From: Paenibacillus sp. oral taxon 786 str. D14
GTDB taxonomy: Bacteria > Bacillota > Bacilli > Paenibacillales > Paenibacillaceae
NCBI RefSeq assembly: GCF_000159955.1
Contig: NZ_GG695971.1
Coordinates: forward strand, 68,430 to 132,429
Direction of reading: 5' to 3'
DNA: 64,000 nucleotides
Both the position numbers and the translations under genes were made by a program. Positions 53,601 to 61,912 of this stretch are shown here, in pieces. The notes under the pieces were generated by a model that was given only the letters and a program-made list of their open reading frames with translations, searched no databases and was not told the origin of the DNA. Each line of letters begins with the position of its first letter. Position 1 is the stretch's first letter.

Positions 53601-54638
53601 GTAGATGTCGTACCCGGTTACGCCTACGTTATCCGTTGCGGCGTTCCAAGTCAGCTTGATCGAGCCGGAGGTCGGTTGAGTGAAGGCCAGGTTGGTCGGA
53701 GCCGTCGGCGGCTGCGTATCTGCGGAGCTTCCCTGGGTAAATTGGATCCAGTTCATATTAAAATCATAACCGCTGGCATAGACGCGAAGAGTTTGCGTTC
53801 CGGCATTTAACGTCACGGTGGCCGTCACGGTCTGCCAATTTTGCCACCCGCCGGTGTTGGGCACCGTCGTTGTAGCCAGCGTCGTTCCACCGGACTTCAG
53901 CTGGATTTCGCCTGTACTTGCATTGCTCGCAACCCGGTACTCGACGGTATAGGTGCCCGCACTAACGACGTTGACGTTATAGTCCAGCCAATCTCCGACA
54001 TGAATCCAGCCGACGTTCAGGCCGCCGCCCGTATCCGTGGTAGGTTCGGTCTGAATGCCGTTCATCGCGGAGTAATTTTCCGCCTCAATCTTGCCCGGAA
54101 TCACGGAAGGCGCGGCTGGTGCAGCGCCGTACACCTCCACTTCGGAGAGTTGACCCGCCGGCCAGACGGTATTGGCCGTAATGTGAATACGCACGTACCG
54201 AACGCTGGCTGCTGTAAAGTTGATCGTCACCGTATTGGCCGAAGCCGGGTCAAAGGTATAGCTGGCGGAAGCCTTCAGATCGGTGAAGCTCGACCCGTTG
54301 GTGCTGCCTTGCACGGATAAAGTTTGTGTCCGGCTTTCCCAACTGGAAGGCAGCTTCAAGACGACCTGATCAATTTGAACCGTGCTGCCGAGATCGATTT
54401 GCACCCACCCGGGAAAAGCTTGATTCGTGCTTTCCCAATACGTATTGGCATCGCCATCTGTGACGTTGGAGGCGGGATACACATCGGCGTGCCCAGATTC
54501 TGTCGCGGGTTTGCCCGCAGCCAGGTTCGCCTCTCTTGCCGCCTGAACAGGTGCGGTCCACCCCGCTGAAGTGAAGAAAGTTGCGGCGAACATAGCGACG
54601 ATACATATCCATGCGATGATGCGTCTTTGGCTTTTCAC
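50661..54638 (-). CDS. GH87 alpha-1,3-glucanase (mutanase), multidomain secreted
   Basis: The 1325-residue secreted enzyme has, in order, a signal peptide ending VQAARE, a discoidin/CBM32 module (about 37-180), a CBM6 module, an Fn3 domain, a second discoidin module, two CARDB domains, a further carbohydrate-binding-like module and a C-terminal right-handed beta-helix (about 950 to the end). The layout matches Bacillus circulans and Paenibacillus alpha-1,3-glucanases. The three catalytic aspartates of GH87 appear as D1083 in FADGINM and D1106-D1107 in GTGDDAF, with the spacing of 23 and 24 residues seen in Agl-FH1. I chose GTG 54638 because it is 10 bases from AAAGGAG; ATG 54647 is only one base from it and is the alternative. 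Confidence 0.9.
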   Translation of the reverse strand: MKSQRRIIAWICIVAMFAATFFTSAGWTAPVQAAREANLAAGKPATESGHADVYPASNVTDGDANTYWESTNQAFPGWVQIDLGSTVQIDQVVLKLPSSWESRTQTLSVQGSTNGSSFTDLKASASYTFDPASANTVTINFTAASVRYVRIHITANTVWPAGQLSEVEVYGAAPAAPSVIPGKIEAENYSAMNGIQTEPTTDTGGGLNVGWIHVGDWLDYNVNVVSAGTYTVEYRVASNASTGEIQLKSGGTTLATTTVPNTGGWQNWQTVTATVTLNAGTQTLRVYASGYDFNMNWIQFTQGSSADTQPPTAPTNLAFTQPTSGSIKLTWNAATDNVGVTGYDIYANGQLRDSVNGSTLTYTDSQPANVTVSYYVVAKDAAGNVSPPSNTVTRNGSGGETGTNLAIGKTITASSSTYIFVAANANDNDVSTYWEGNGHPSTLTVDLGANANITAIVLKLNPSSEWATRTQTIQVLGHDQNSTTFTNLVSAASYTFNPTTQNTVTIPISATVSQVQLRFTANSGAPGGQVAEFQIFGTPAPNPDLTVTNLSWSPASPDETQAVTLNAVVRNAGTVASGTTNVNFYLGSTLVGTAPVSALAPGATANVSTTIDAKDAGSYAVIAKVDEDNAVFETDEANNTYTHPTPLTINQVQSSDLIATAAWTPSNPSAGNTVTFTVNLKNQGTIASAGGAHPITLELKNSSGTTVRTLNGSYSGTLAPGSSVSVTMGTWTAVDGSYTVTTTVADDANEVAVKRNNNSSTVSLYSGRGANMPFTVLEAEAPSNSTNGTRLAPNFTPGDFAGEASGRSAVYLDATGEYVEFTLTQPANAFVLRNAVAENTNGTISIYVNGVDKGNFTVTSKFSYVYATPSTLGELGYNNSGSKAYWLYEDSQLLLDQVYPAGTKIRIQKDAGDVPWIYVDMIETENVAPPASNPDPSKYVEVSTTKSIEQALNEFRQDPSKKGIFIPAGEWTISSKIFLYGRATEIIGAGPWHTKLVAPQNQTNTDVGFNISSTANGSTIKDLSAWGNYVYRQDGPGKFIDGNGMQNVSIENIWAEHFVCLYWGVNSSYNTFKNNRIKNMFADGINMTNGSSYNVIDNNYARGTGDDAFALFSAIDAGGSYNVGNKYTNLTAVNVRRAAAFAVYGGQNNLFQNLYGADTLTYPGVTISSLSFGYNTLGFGDQDTVIDGVTLDRTGGDFWTSVGADDKINDYQNFGAIWFFGGDRDFKNILVKNVDINNPVYFGLMFQSKSPENLPMQNVRLENITINNPTRYGIKLVVRAEQGQGPVVGEARFTNVRVNNPGITAIYGENQTPNFNVIRVSGNNW

Positions 54639-54733
54639 GTCATTCATTCTCCTTTCAGATTCAAGATTTCTCCCTTTCTTACATCTGGCAGAGTTGTCGT
54701 GGTGAGCCCCGCGGCACGGTTTACGAATTCTGT

Positions 54734-54762
54734 TCAATATACCAATGTAAGCGATATCACAA
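54734..54762 (-). promoter_or_regulatory. GH87 promoter overlapped by a perfect cre site
   Basis: On the minus strand TTGTGA and TATTGA are separated by 17 bases. The plus-strand sequence TGTAAGCGATATCA at 54746-54759 matches all 14 positions of the cre consensus and fills the spacer and part of the -35 element. CcpA binding here would block RNA polymerase directly. Confidence 0.75.
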
Positions 54763-54885
54763 AAAGGCGCATTCCCCCTCTTCCCAAGGATCGGTATAAG
54801 TACTGCACTTCCATCGTAAGGAGGATTCGTTTCCAAATAAAGGTGTATTTCTATGGAAATGGTGTGCAGGATTATGGTTTTGGAC

Positions 54886-54920
54886 AAAAAAAGAGACCAC
54901 CCGTCAGTCCACTGACCGGG
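54886..54920 (-). terminator. Terminator of the polyamine operon
   Basis: On the minus strand CCCGGTCAG pairs with CTGACGGG (one bulge), followed by TGGTCTCTTTTTTT. Confidence 0.75.
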
Positions 54921-54948
54921 CAGTCCCCGATTAAGCGATCGAGGCGCC

Positions 54949-56076
54949 TTACGCCAACCGCATTTTGAAATCTTCATAACCAAACTCATGCAAAATTTCG
55001 CAGTCGCCGTCCTTGTGCTGCAACACGAGTGCCGGCAACGGCATGCCGTTGAAGGTGGTGTTCTTCACCATCGAATAGATGGCCATGTCGCCGAACACCA
55101 GACGGTCGCCGGGCTTCAGCGGCTCATCAAACGAGTAGTCGCCGATATTGTCCCCGGACAGGCAGGTTGGTCCGCCCAGCCGGTACGTGTATGGCTTCTC
55201 GCCAGGTTCGCCCGATCCAAACAGCGGCGGACGGTACGGCATCTCGAGCACGTCTGGCATATGGCAGGAGGCCGAGGCATCAACGATGGCGATATCCAGG
55301 CCGTTTTTCATCGTATCCAGCACTGTTGTGATCAGGTAACCGGCGTTCAGCGCCACCGCTTCGCCCGGTTCCAGATACACTTCTAAGCCGTATTTGTCCT
55401 GCATCCGCCGAATGCACGCTTCCAGCAGCGGAATATCGTAGTCCTCGCGCGTGATATGATGGCCGCCGCCGAAATTGATCCATTCCATTTGCGACAGCCA
55501 TGGACCAAACTTCTCTTCCACCGCATCCAGCGTCGTGACCAAATCGTCTGAGTTCTGCTGGCACAAGGTATGAAAATGAAAGCCAGAAATGCCATCCAGC
55601 AGCTCAGGGCGGAAATGCTCGATCGTCACGCCAAACCGCGAGCCATACGCGCAAGGGTTATAGATGTCGTGGCCTACTTGGGTGGAGCATTCCGGGTTGA
55701 TGCGCAAGCCGACTTTTTTGCCAGCCGCCAGCACCCGATCGCGATATTTCTCCACTTGGGAGAACGAGTTGAAGATCACATGATCGCAAAGCTCGATGAT
55801 TTCGTCGATCTGATCCTCCCGGTAGGCTGGGGCAAAGACGTGATTCTCCTTGCCCATCGCTTCGCGGCCGAGCCGAGCTTCATACAAGCCGCTGGCCGCC
55901 GTGCCGCTTAAATATTTACCGATCAGCGGGTAGGTCGTGTACATCGAAAATGCTTTTTGCGCCAAAATAATCTTCGCACCCGTCCGCTCCATAATCCCGG
56001 CCAGGATCTTCAGGTTTTGCTCCAAAAGTTTCTCATCGACCACGTAACAAGGTGTTGGCAGTTCCTCGAAGCGCAT
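54949..56076 (-). CDS. nspC: Carboxynorspermidine/carboxyspermidine decarboxylase
   Basis: The 375-residue fold type III PLP enzyme decarboxylates carboxy(nor)spermidine to (nor)spermidine. The PLP lysine is K41 in ILAQKAFSMY, the catalytic cysteine region is ASASCHMPDVLE, and the phosphate-binding glycines are in INFGGGHH. The ATG at 56076 begins one base after the stop of the dehydrogenase gene, so the two are coupled. An earlier in-frame ATG would overlap that gene. This is the second step of the aspartate-semialdehyde route to spermidine. Confidence 0.94.
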   Translation of the reverse strand: MRFEELPTPCYVVDEKLLEQNLKILAGIMERTGAKIILAQKAFSMYTTYPLIGKYLSGTAASGLYEARLGREAMGKENHVFAPAYREDQIDEIIELCDHVIFNSFSQVEKYRDRVLAAGKKVGLRINPECSTQVGHDIYNPCAYGSRFGVTIEHFRPELLDGISGFHFHTLCQQNSDDLVTTLDAVEEKFGPWLSQMEWINFGGGHHITREDYDIPLLEACIRRMQDKYGLEVYLEPGEAVALNAGYLITTVLDTMKNGLDIAIVDASASCHMPDVLEMPYRPPLFGSGEPGEKPYTYRLGGPTCLSGDNIGDYSFDEPLKPGDRLVFGDMAIYSMVKNTTFNGMPLPALVLQHKDGDCEILHEFGYEDFKMRLA

Positions 56077-56077
56077 A

Positions 56078-57331
<1,254 letters not shown>

Positions 57332-57379
57332 TTGTCCATCTCCTACCTTCTTTAAAATTTGACAAGTGCTGTGAAACGT

Positions 57380-57424
57380 AAAAAAAGCAAGTGATTGAAC
57401 GCATAACCTGCGCATCACTTGCTT
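57380..57424 (-). terminator. Leader terminator upstream of the polyamine operon
   Basis: On the minus strand AAGCAAGTGAT pairs with ATCACTTGCTT (11 bp), extended by an inner GCGCA/TGCGT stem, and is followed by seven T residues. It lies 49 bases before the start of the dehydrogenase gene, within its 5' leader, so it must be overcome for expression. Confidence 0.85.
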
Positions 57425-57427
57425 CTG

Positions 57428-57540
57428 ATATAGTCAATATTAAGAAATGCTCCATCACAACGGACGAACGCCCGTCTTCATCGCCGCACGAAATGACTTC
57501 GCACGAACGCACGCTCCGGAATTCTTAATATTCAATATAT
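57428..57540 (-). ncRNA. Riboswitch-like structured leader (candidate)
   Basis: On the minus strand an 11-bp perfect stem (AATATTAAGAA, 57532-57522, with TTCTTAATATT, 57446-57436), extended outward by an ATATA/TATAT-type pairing, encloses about 75 bases. Inside, GACGGGC-GTTC-GTCCGTT forms a 7-bp hairpin and GCGAA/TTCGT a smaller one. The closing stem ends about 11 bases before the leader terminator. This aptamer-plus-terminator plan is typical of riboswitches. I could not match it to the lysine, SAM, purine, T-box, guanidine or c-di-GMP classes from memory. Confidence 0.6.
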
Positions 57541-57892
57541 CATGTTTGATCAGAGTCTATTTAGCAAATAATTCGCCTTTACCACTCTTATTGACCGTTT
57601 CACAAGTTGATGTGCATTATGCACTGGTTGTAAAGTAACCAACTTATAAAATTTGAGCTTTTAACTCAATCAATAAGGCAACTAAGTTGCCAATCGGCAT
57701 TTGACCCGGCTGTCCGTATGGCCTTAACTTTCCCGAAGGAAAGTGGTCAAAAAATTATCTGCTTGGAAAGACTCGCGATATATTGAATACAACCTTTCCA
57801 AAAATCATGCTCCTTAATATTAGCAGGAACTGATTCGGAGGGCAATAGCTAATTTAAAATATTTTTTTGGTAAGGGAGGAACTTGTTTACGC

Positions 57893-58075
57893 TAACGCTT
57901 ACCACGAAGCTTATTTGGCGAAAAACAGGGGGGCTGGCGTTCTAACGCTTGTCAGCGTGCTTATGGACGGAAAATACGCCGCGGAACACGGAAAATGGAC
58001 CCAATAGAGTGCTAGGCAAGCGTTACATTTGGAAACAGCCTATTTTGGCGCAAATAGCGTTTGTCACAAGCGTTA
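57893..58075. repeat. Four TAACGCTT-centred repeats, two in each orientation
   Basis: TAACGCTT occurs at 57893 and 57943 and its complement AAGCGTTA at 58018 and 58068. The flanks are also similar (a GCTATTTG-GCCAAAATAGG-type pattern), so units of about 40 bases face each other. Similar CTATTTTG sequence recurs near 61720. Confidence 0.65.
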
Positions 58076-58088
58076 CACTTACTTGAGA

Positions 58089-58208
58089 GGCGGAATCCCA
58101 ATCAATCCGTCGCAATAGGAGGCATCTCGAAAAAATCCGTTGCGAGTGATGGCATCCCGATCAATGATCGCGAGGTCTAGCATCCCGGATCAATCCGTCG
58201 CGGCTGGT
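58089..58208 (+). repeat. Tandem array of four degenerate 30-bp units
   Basis: Units starting near 58089, 58121, 58151 and 58179 follow the pattern GCATCCCGATCAATCCGTCGCG with a short variable tail. The period is 28-32 bases. There is no constant-repeat/variable-spacer structure as in CRISPR. Confidence 0.7.
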
Positions 58209-58324
58209 CGGCTGGCGCGGGGTCTTCTGGTCTCTAGGTCGTCCTCAAATTGACGCGAATCAAGGAATGCCCCTGGTTCCCGAGTTACGATGAAGCCATC
58301 GATAACCGAAAGGGGATATGTCCA

Positions 58325-58564
58325 ATGATTACCGTCAAATGGAAAGTAGAAGAGTTAACCTGCCCAAGCTGCATCAAGAAAATCGAAAGCGCGCTGTCGA
58401 AACAGCCGGGGGTACAGGAAGTCAAAGTGTTGTTCCACTCCAGCCAGGTAAAGGCCCGGTTCGATGAGAGCCTGGTGCAGGAGGAGCTGCTTCAGAGCAT
58501 GCTGGCCAAGCTTGGGTATCCAGTGCTGGCGGGAGGAGGGCGTGGCGATGGCCAAGCCTCGTAA
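58325..58564 (+). CDS. Stand-alone heavy-metal-associated (HMA) domain protein
   Basis: This 79-residue protein is a single HMA domain with the metal motif C13-P-S-C16 in ELTCPSCIKKIE, similar to CopZ-type chaperones. It has a Gly/Arg-rich tail. ATG 58325 follows GAAAGGGG. The gene overlaps the following P-type ATPase gene by 17 bases. That ATPase lacks its own HMA domain, so this protein probably supplies it in trans. Confidence 0.9.
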   Translation: MITVKWKVEELTCPSCIKKIESALSKQPGVQEVKVLFHSSQVKARFDESLVQEELLQSMLAKLGYPVLAGGGRGDGQAS

Positions 58565-60494
58565 AGTGGCGGCATTGTTGGCGTCGGGGCTTCTGCTGGC
58601 CCTGGCCGGGTTGTTCCACCTCCTGGGATGGGAGGTGGCCCGAAGCGCCGCGCTGCTGCTGGCCTCGGCGATATCCGGTTGGTCGATCGCAGTGAGAGCT
58701 GTTCGTTCGCTTCTCATACGCGTCTTCAGCATCGAGCTATTGGTGACGATCGCGATGATTGGTGCGATCATCCTCGGCGAATACGTCGAGGCGGCTGCGG
58801 TGGCCTTCTTATTCCGGCTCGGGGCATACCTCGAGGCCATCACGCTGAGCAAGACGCGCTCCGCCTTGAAAGCCCTGATCGATATGGCCCCGGCGGAAGC
58901 CATCGTCCTGCGGGACGGCGTTCAGGTCAAGGTGCTCGCGTCCGAAGTGGTGCGCGGGGACCGGGTGCTTCTGTCGTCCGGCAGCAAGATCGCGGTCGAC
59001 GGCCAGGTCGCTTCCGGCCAAGCCCTCGTTAACGAGGCGGCGATTACCGGCGAACCGGTGCCCGTTGCCAAGCAGGTCCACGACCGCGTGTTTAGCGGAA
59101 CAACCGTGGATACGGGCTACCTTGAAGTCATCGCCGAGCAGGTTGGGGAGGACACCACCTTTGCCAAAATCATCGAGCTGGTGGAAGAAGCCCAGGAGTC
59201 CAAGGCGAAGACGCAAAAGTTTTTGGACAAATTCGCTTCGTATTATACGCCGGGCATGTTGCTGTTGGCGGTTCTGGTGTTCATCGTCTCTCGGAATCCC
59301 GAGCTTGCCCTGACGTTTCTGGTGATCGCTTGTCCGGGGGCTCTGGTGATTTCCGTACCGGTGTCAATGGTTGCCGGATTGGGAAACGGCGCCGCAAACG
59401 GCTTGTTGATCAAAGGCGGAGAAGTCCTGGAAAACCTCGCCCGGGCGGAGGTGGTTGTGTTCGACAAAACCGGGACTTTAACGGAGGGGAGACCAACCGT
59501 GGTTTCGGTACACACCTATGGCGGCGTGCAGGAACGCGAGCTGTTGGAGCTGACGGCTGCATTGGAAGCGGCATCGGAGCATCCGCTTGGACAAGCGATT
59601 GTGAACGCAGCGAAGGCTCGGAATGTAGAGCCGGCGGGTCGGCCGAAGCAGGTGGAAGTGCACAAAGGATGCGGGATTCGTGGTGAGGTTCGCGGACGGA
59701 CGGTTCGGGTCGGGAAGCGGGAATGGTTGGAGCAGCAAGGCGTTGCCATAAGCAAGGATGTGTGGGGCGAGGCAGAACGTCAAGAGAAGCGAGGGTATAC
59801 GGTTGTGTTCGCCGCTGCTGATGGAATGTTGATTGGCGTTATCGCCATCGCAGACCCGGTTCGAGCCGAAGCGCAGGAAGCGATCCAAGGGCTTAAGCGG
59901 AAAGGCGTGAAGCGAGTGGTGATGCTGACCGGCGACAATCGGCATGCCGCTCAGCAGGTTGCGGACCGGCTTGGAATTGACCAGGTGCACGCCGGGCTTC
60001 TTCCGGCAGATAAGGTGGCGTTGATCCAGGAATGGCAACGGCAGGGCAGACGTGTGACGATGCTTGGAGACGGCATCAACGACGCGCCGGCTATAGCCGC
60101 CGCGGACATCGGGCTGGCGATGGGAGGTGCGGGGACGGACATTGCGATAGAGACTGCGGATGCGGTCATTATGGCTGACCGGCTGGATAAGCTCGTATAT
60201 GCCCGCCAGCTGGCGAAGCGTACGGTCCGCAATATGAAGCAAAACGTATCGTTTGCCATCACGGTCGTGGTTCTGTTGCTGGCGGGGGTATTAACGAGGC
60301 ATATTTATTTAGCCTCGGGGATGTTTATTCATGAGTTCAGCGTGATTTTGGTGATTCTGAACGCCCTTCGTCTGACATGGCGAGGGAGGGGCACCAGGAC
60401 CAACCGGAACATGCGTCGCAACGTCGATCCTAAGGCGATGATTACAACTGTCTCAACCGCTCCAGGATATCCTCCGGATCGGGGCGTTTCATGA
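58548..60494 (+). CDS. P1B-type heavy-metal ATPase with CPG motif
   Basis: The 648-residue ATPase has the TGEP actuator loop (about 167), DKTGTLT with phosphorylated D306, SEHPLG and GDGINDAPA. The transmembrane metal motif reads C262-P-G264 (IACPGALVIS) instead of the common CPC, and the last helix has GMFIHEFSVILVILNALRL. These features indicate a divergent heavy-metal exporter subgroup. The metal is uncertain. ATG 58548 follows GGGAGGAGGG. After NALRLTW the frame runs on for about 40 basic residues into antisense of a redoxin remnant, so the native stop seems lost. Confidence 0.88.
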   Translation: MAKPRKVAALLASGLLLALAGLFHLLGWEVARSAALLLASAISGWSIAVRAVRSLLIRVFSIELLVTIAMIGAIILGEYVEAAAVAFLFRLGAYLEAITLSKTRSALKALIDMAPAEAIVLRDGVQVKVLASEVVRGDRVLLSSGSKIAVDGQVASGQALVNEAAITGEPVPVAKQVHDRVFSGTTVDTGYLEVIAEQVGEDTTFAKIIELVEEAQESKAKTQKFLDKFASYYTPGMLLLAVLVFIVSRNPELALTFLVIACPGALVISVPVSMVAGLGNGAANGLLIKGGEVLENLARAEVVVFDKTGTLTEGRPTVVSVHTYGGVQERELLELTAALEAASEHPLGQAIVNAAKARNVEPAGRPKQVEVHKGCGIRGEVRGRTVRVGKREWLEQQGVAISKDVWGEAERQEKRGYTVVFAAADGMLIGVIAIADPVRAEAQEAIQGLKRKGVKRVVMLTGDNRHAAQQVADRLGIDQVHAGLLPADKVALIQEWQRQGRRVTMLGDGINDAPAIAAADIGLAMGGAGTDIAIETADAVIMADRLDKLVYARQLAKRTVRNMKQNVSFAITVVVLLLAGVLTRHIYLASGMFIHEFSVILVILNALRLTWRGRGTRTNRNMRRNVDPKAMITTVSTAPGYPPDRGVS

Positions 60495-60723
60495 AGTACG
60501 GTTCGACATAGGCAGAGCGGATGATGCCGGACTCGTCGATCATAAACGTAGACGGAATCGGCAGAATCCAAAGGTTGGTGGCGTTATATTCCGCCAGATT
60601 CAGATTGAACTGATTCAGGAAGATGTTCTGAAAGGTCAGCACAACCGGACCTTGGGACAGCTTGTCGAAGAGGTTCACGGTTTCCCCCAGCGGGTTTAGA
60701 TTTTTTTGGATTGTCAACTCCAT
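60442..60723 (-). pseudogene. Redoxin (AhpC/TSA-type) with catalytic region deleted
   Basis: The fragment starts MELTIQKN and GETVNLFDKLSQGPVVLTF, the front of a peroxiredoxin-like protein. It jumps directly to QNIFLNQFNL and ends with LPIPSTFMIDESGIIRSAYVEPYFMKRPDPEDILERLRQL, recognisable in its parts as the family C-terminus. About 65 residues, including the peroxidatic cysteine, are missing without loss of frame. Its end overlaps the convergent ATPase gene by 53 bases. Confidence 0.8.
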
Positions 60724-60765
60724 TTTTTTATTTTGTTGGCGAGCCCCGGCCCGAAAACGCAAAAA

Positions 60766-60799
60766 CCCCGCAACCAAGCGCTTTCCGCCGGTTGCGGGG
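60766..60799 (-). terminator. Terminator of the TetR gene at 60866
   Basis: CCCCGCAACC pairs with GGTTGCGGGG in a perfect 10-bp stem and is followed on the minus strand by TTTTT. Confidence 0.88.
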
Positions 60800-60865
60800 G
60801 GATGAAAACGGCGAATTTCCCTCCTTCTGAGTACCTCATATCGTATTTTCATTTCTGGGTGGTTT

Positions 60866-61495
60866 CTAGACCAGATGGGAGCGGATATGCTCCAGCATCG
60901 CATCGAGCACGGCCTCTAGTGCGCAGATATCTTTGCGAACCTGCGTCATGAGCAGTCCGCCTTGCAGCGCCGTCAGCAGCGCCAGTGCCAGCCGGTCCGG
61001 ATCGGCGTCAGCGCGCATTTCACCGCGATCCCGCATCGCACGAAGCCCTTGGCTAATCGCCTGCTCCCATTGCAGGAAGCAGGAAGCCAGCGCAGACCGG
61101 GCCGCTGGTTCCATATCGGCCAGCTCGCTGGCCAATGAACCGATGGGGCATCCGCCCTGAAACTTCCGGTCAATCTGCGATTGGATCACGGCGTCACGCC
61201 AGGCCTGCAGGGCTTCCATGCTGTCCAGATGGCTGAGCAAGGGTTCTTGTGCACCTAACACCTGCTCGGTCTGGTATAGGATGACGGCCAGCACCAGATC
61301 CCGCTTCTCCTTAAAATAATGATAAAGCTGCGAGGAGCTGACCTTCGCCTCCTTCTGCACATCCTCCACGCTCGTCCCCGCGACCCCGCGTTCGAACATC
61401 AGTTTAGCAGCGGCAGCGATGATGCGGCTGCGCGTTTCTCTCCCTTTTTTCGTAAGCTTTGGTTCCGGATTAGGTGTAGTTATCGTGGTTTTCAT
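60866..61495 (-). CDS. TetR-family regulator (LmrA/YxaF-like)
   Basis: The 209-residue protein has a TetR helix-turn-helix (AAKLMFERGVAGTSVEDVQKEAKVSSSQLYHYF in parts) and a C-terminal domain with the GGCPIGSLASEL motif of the LmrA/YxaF group. These regulators often respond to flavonoids or lipophilic drugs and control adjacent pumps or oxidoreductases. Its target may have been the now-broken redoxin gene or a distant gene. Its own terminator follows at 60766. Confidence 0.9.
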   Translation of the reverse strand: MKTTITTPNPEPKLTKKGRETRSRIIAAAAKLMFERGVAGTSVEDVQKEAKVSSSQLYHYFKEKRDLVLAVILYQTEQVLGAQEPLLSHLDSMEALQAWRDAVIQSQIDRKFQGGCPIGSLASELADMEPAARSALASCFLQWEQAISQGLRAMRDRGEMRADADPDRLALALLTALQGGLLMTQVRKDICALEAVLDAMLEHIRSHLV

Positions 61496-61572
61496 AGTCT
61501 TAGTATAGCAAAAATGGAGTCCCCCATCCAGAAATGTATGGCGGGGCTACGACATCGAGCCGACGTTTCAGC

Positions 61573-61705
61573 TACGGACCGTAATGTCCTTATTGCTCAA
61601 TTTCCCGGCGATTTCCCGTTTTAACGGATCGGAGTGCCTTTATGAGTCGGGTACAGGCAAGAATTTGGCCAAACCAACCTGAATAAGGTCTGTGGAGTCC
61701 GTTAA
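61573..61705. repeat. Three copies of an ACGGA-CCTTATT intergenic repeat
   Basis: Degenerate copies lie at about 61573-61598 and 61622-61647 (direct) and 61682-61705 (inverted). A fourth copy is at 63955. The pattern is TAACGGACTCCAGAGACCTTAT. They look like a dispersed Paenibacillus-type intergenic repeat. Confidence 0.55.
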
Positions 61706-61868
61706 GTATTAGGAGCCAACCTATTTTGCTCCAATAGCGGCTCTCCTGTCCCTTAGCTCATCCGCACCAATTAGTTCTACTAGCCACCGGAGCACCCTTC
61801 GTCTTCTTAGCTCTCCCAGTTTCTTCTCCCCCTACGCCTTACCCTAGACTATTGCGTTTTAGAAAACA

Positions 61869-61886
61869 TATGTTACTATTAACATA
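61869..61886 (+). promoter_or_regulatory. PadR-type operator over the -10 region
   Basis: TATGTTACTATTAACATA is a perfect 6-6-6 inverted repeat and contains the PadR pattern ATGT-N8-ACAT. TTGCGT at 61852 and TACTAT at 61874 form a promoter with 16-base spacing, so the operator covers the -10 element. It probably mediates autoregulation of the next gene. Confidence 0.75.
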
Positions 61887-61912
61887 CGTTAAACAAAACA
61901 GAGGTGAGCAAC

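Larger units (their letters stand above)
54639..54948. other. GH87 promoter region and nspC terminator
   Basis: This gap holds the GH87 promoter with a perfect cre, a short leader, and, at 54886-54920, the terminator of the polyamine operon. No other gene is seen. Confidence 0.6.
57541..58324. other. Long noncoding region upstream of HMA gene
   Basis: About 780 bases without an intact gene. They hold the promoter area of the polyamine operon, four TAACGCTT-centred repeats (57893-58075) and a four-unit tandem repeat (58089-58208). No ORF with a ribosome site is seen until 58325. Confidence 0.6.
61496..61912. other. Noncoding region upstream of PadR-DUF4180 gene
   Basis: About 420 bases contain three intergenic repeat copies (61573-61705), a CTATTTTGCTCCAATAG segment near 61720 and the PadR promoter with its operator. 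No gene is seen. Confidence 0.6.

Noticed and set aside
54648..54989. N-terminal extension of the GH87 protein
   Set aside because: The extension crosses the promoter and cre and would bury the signal peptide.
58089..58208. Possible CRISPR array
   Set aside because: The units are directly adjacent with no unique spacers of constant length, the repeats are degenerate, and no cas gene is near.
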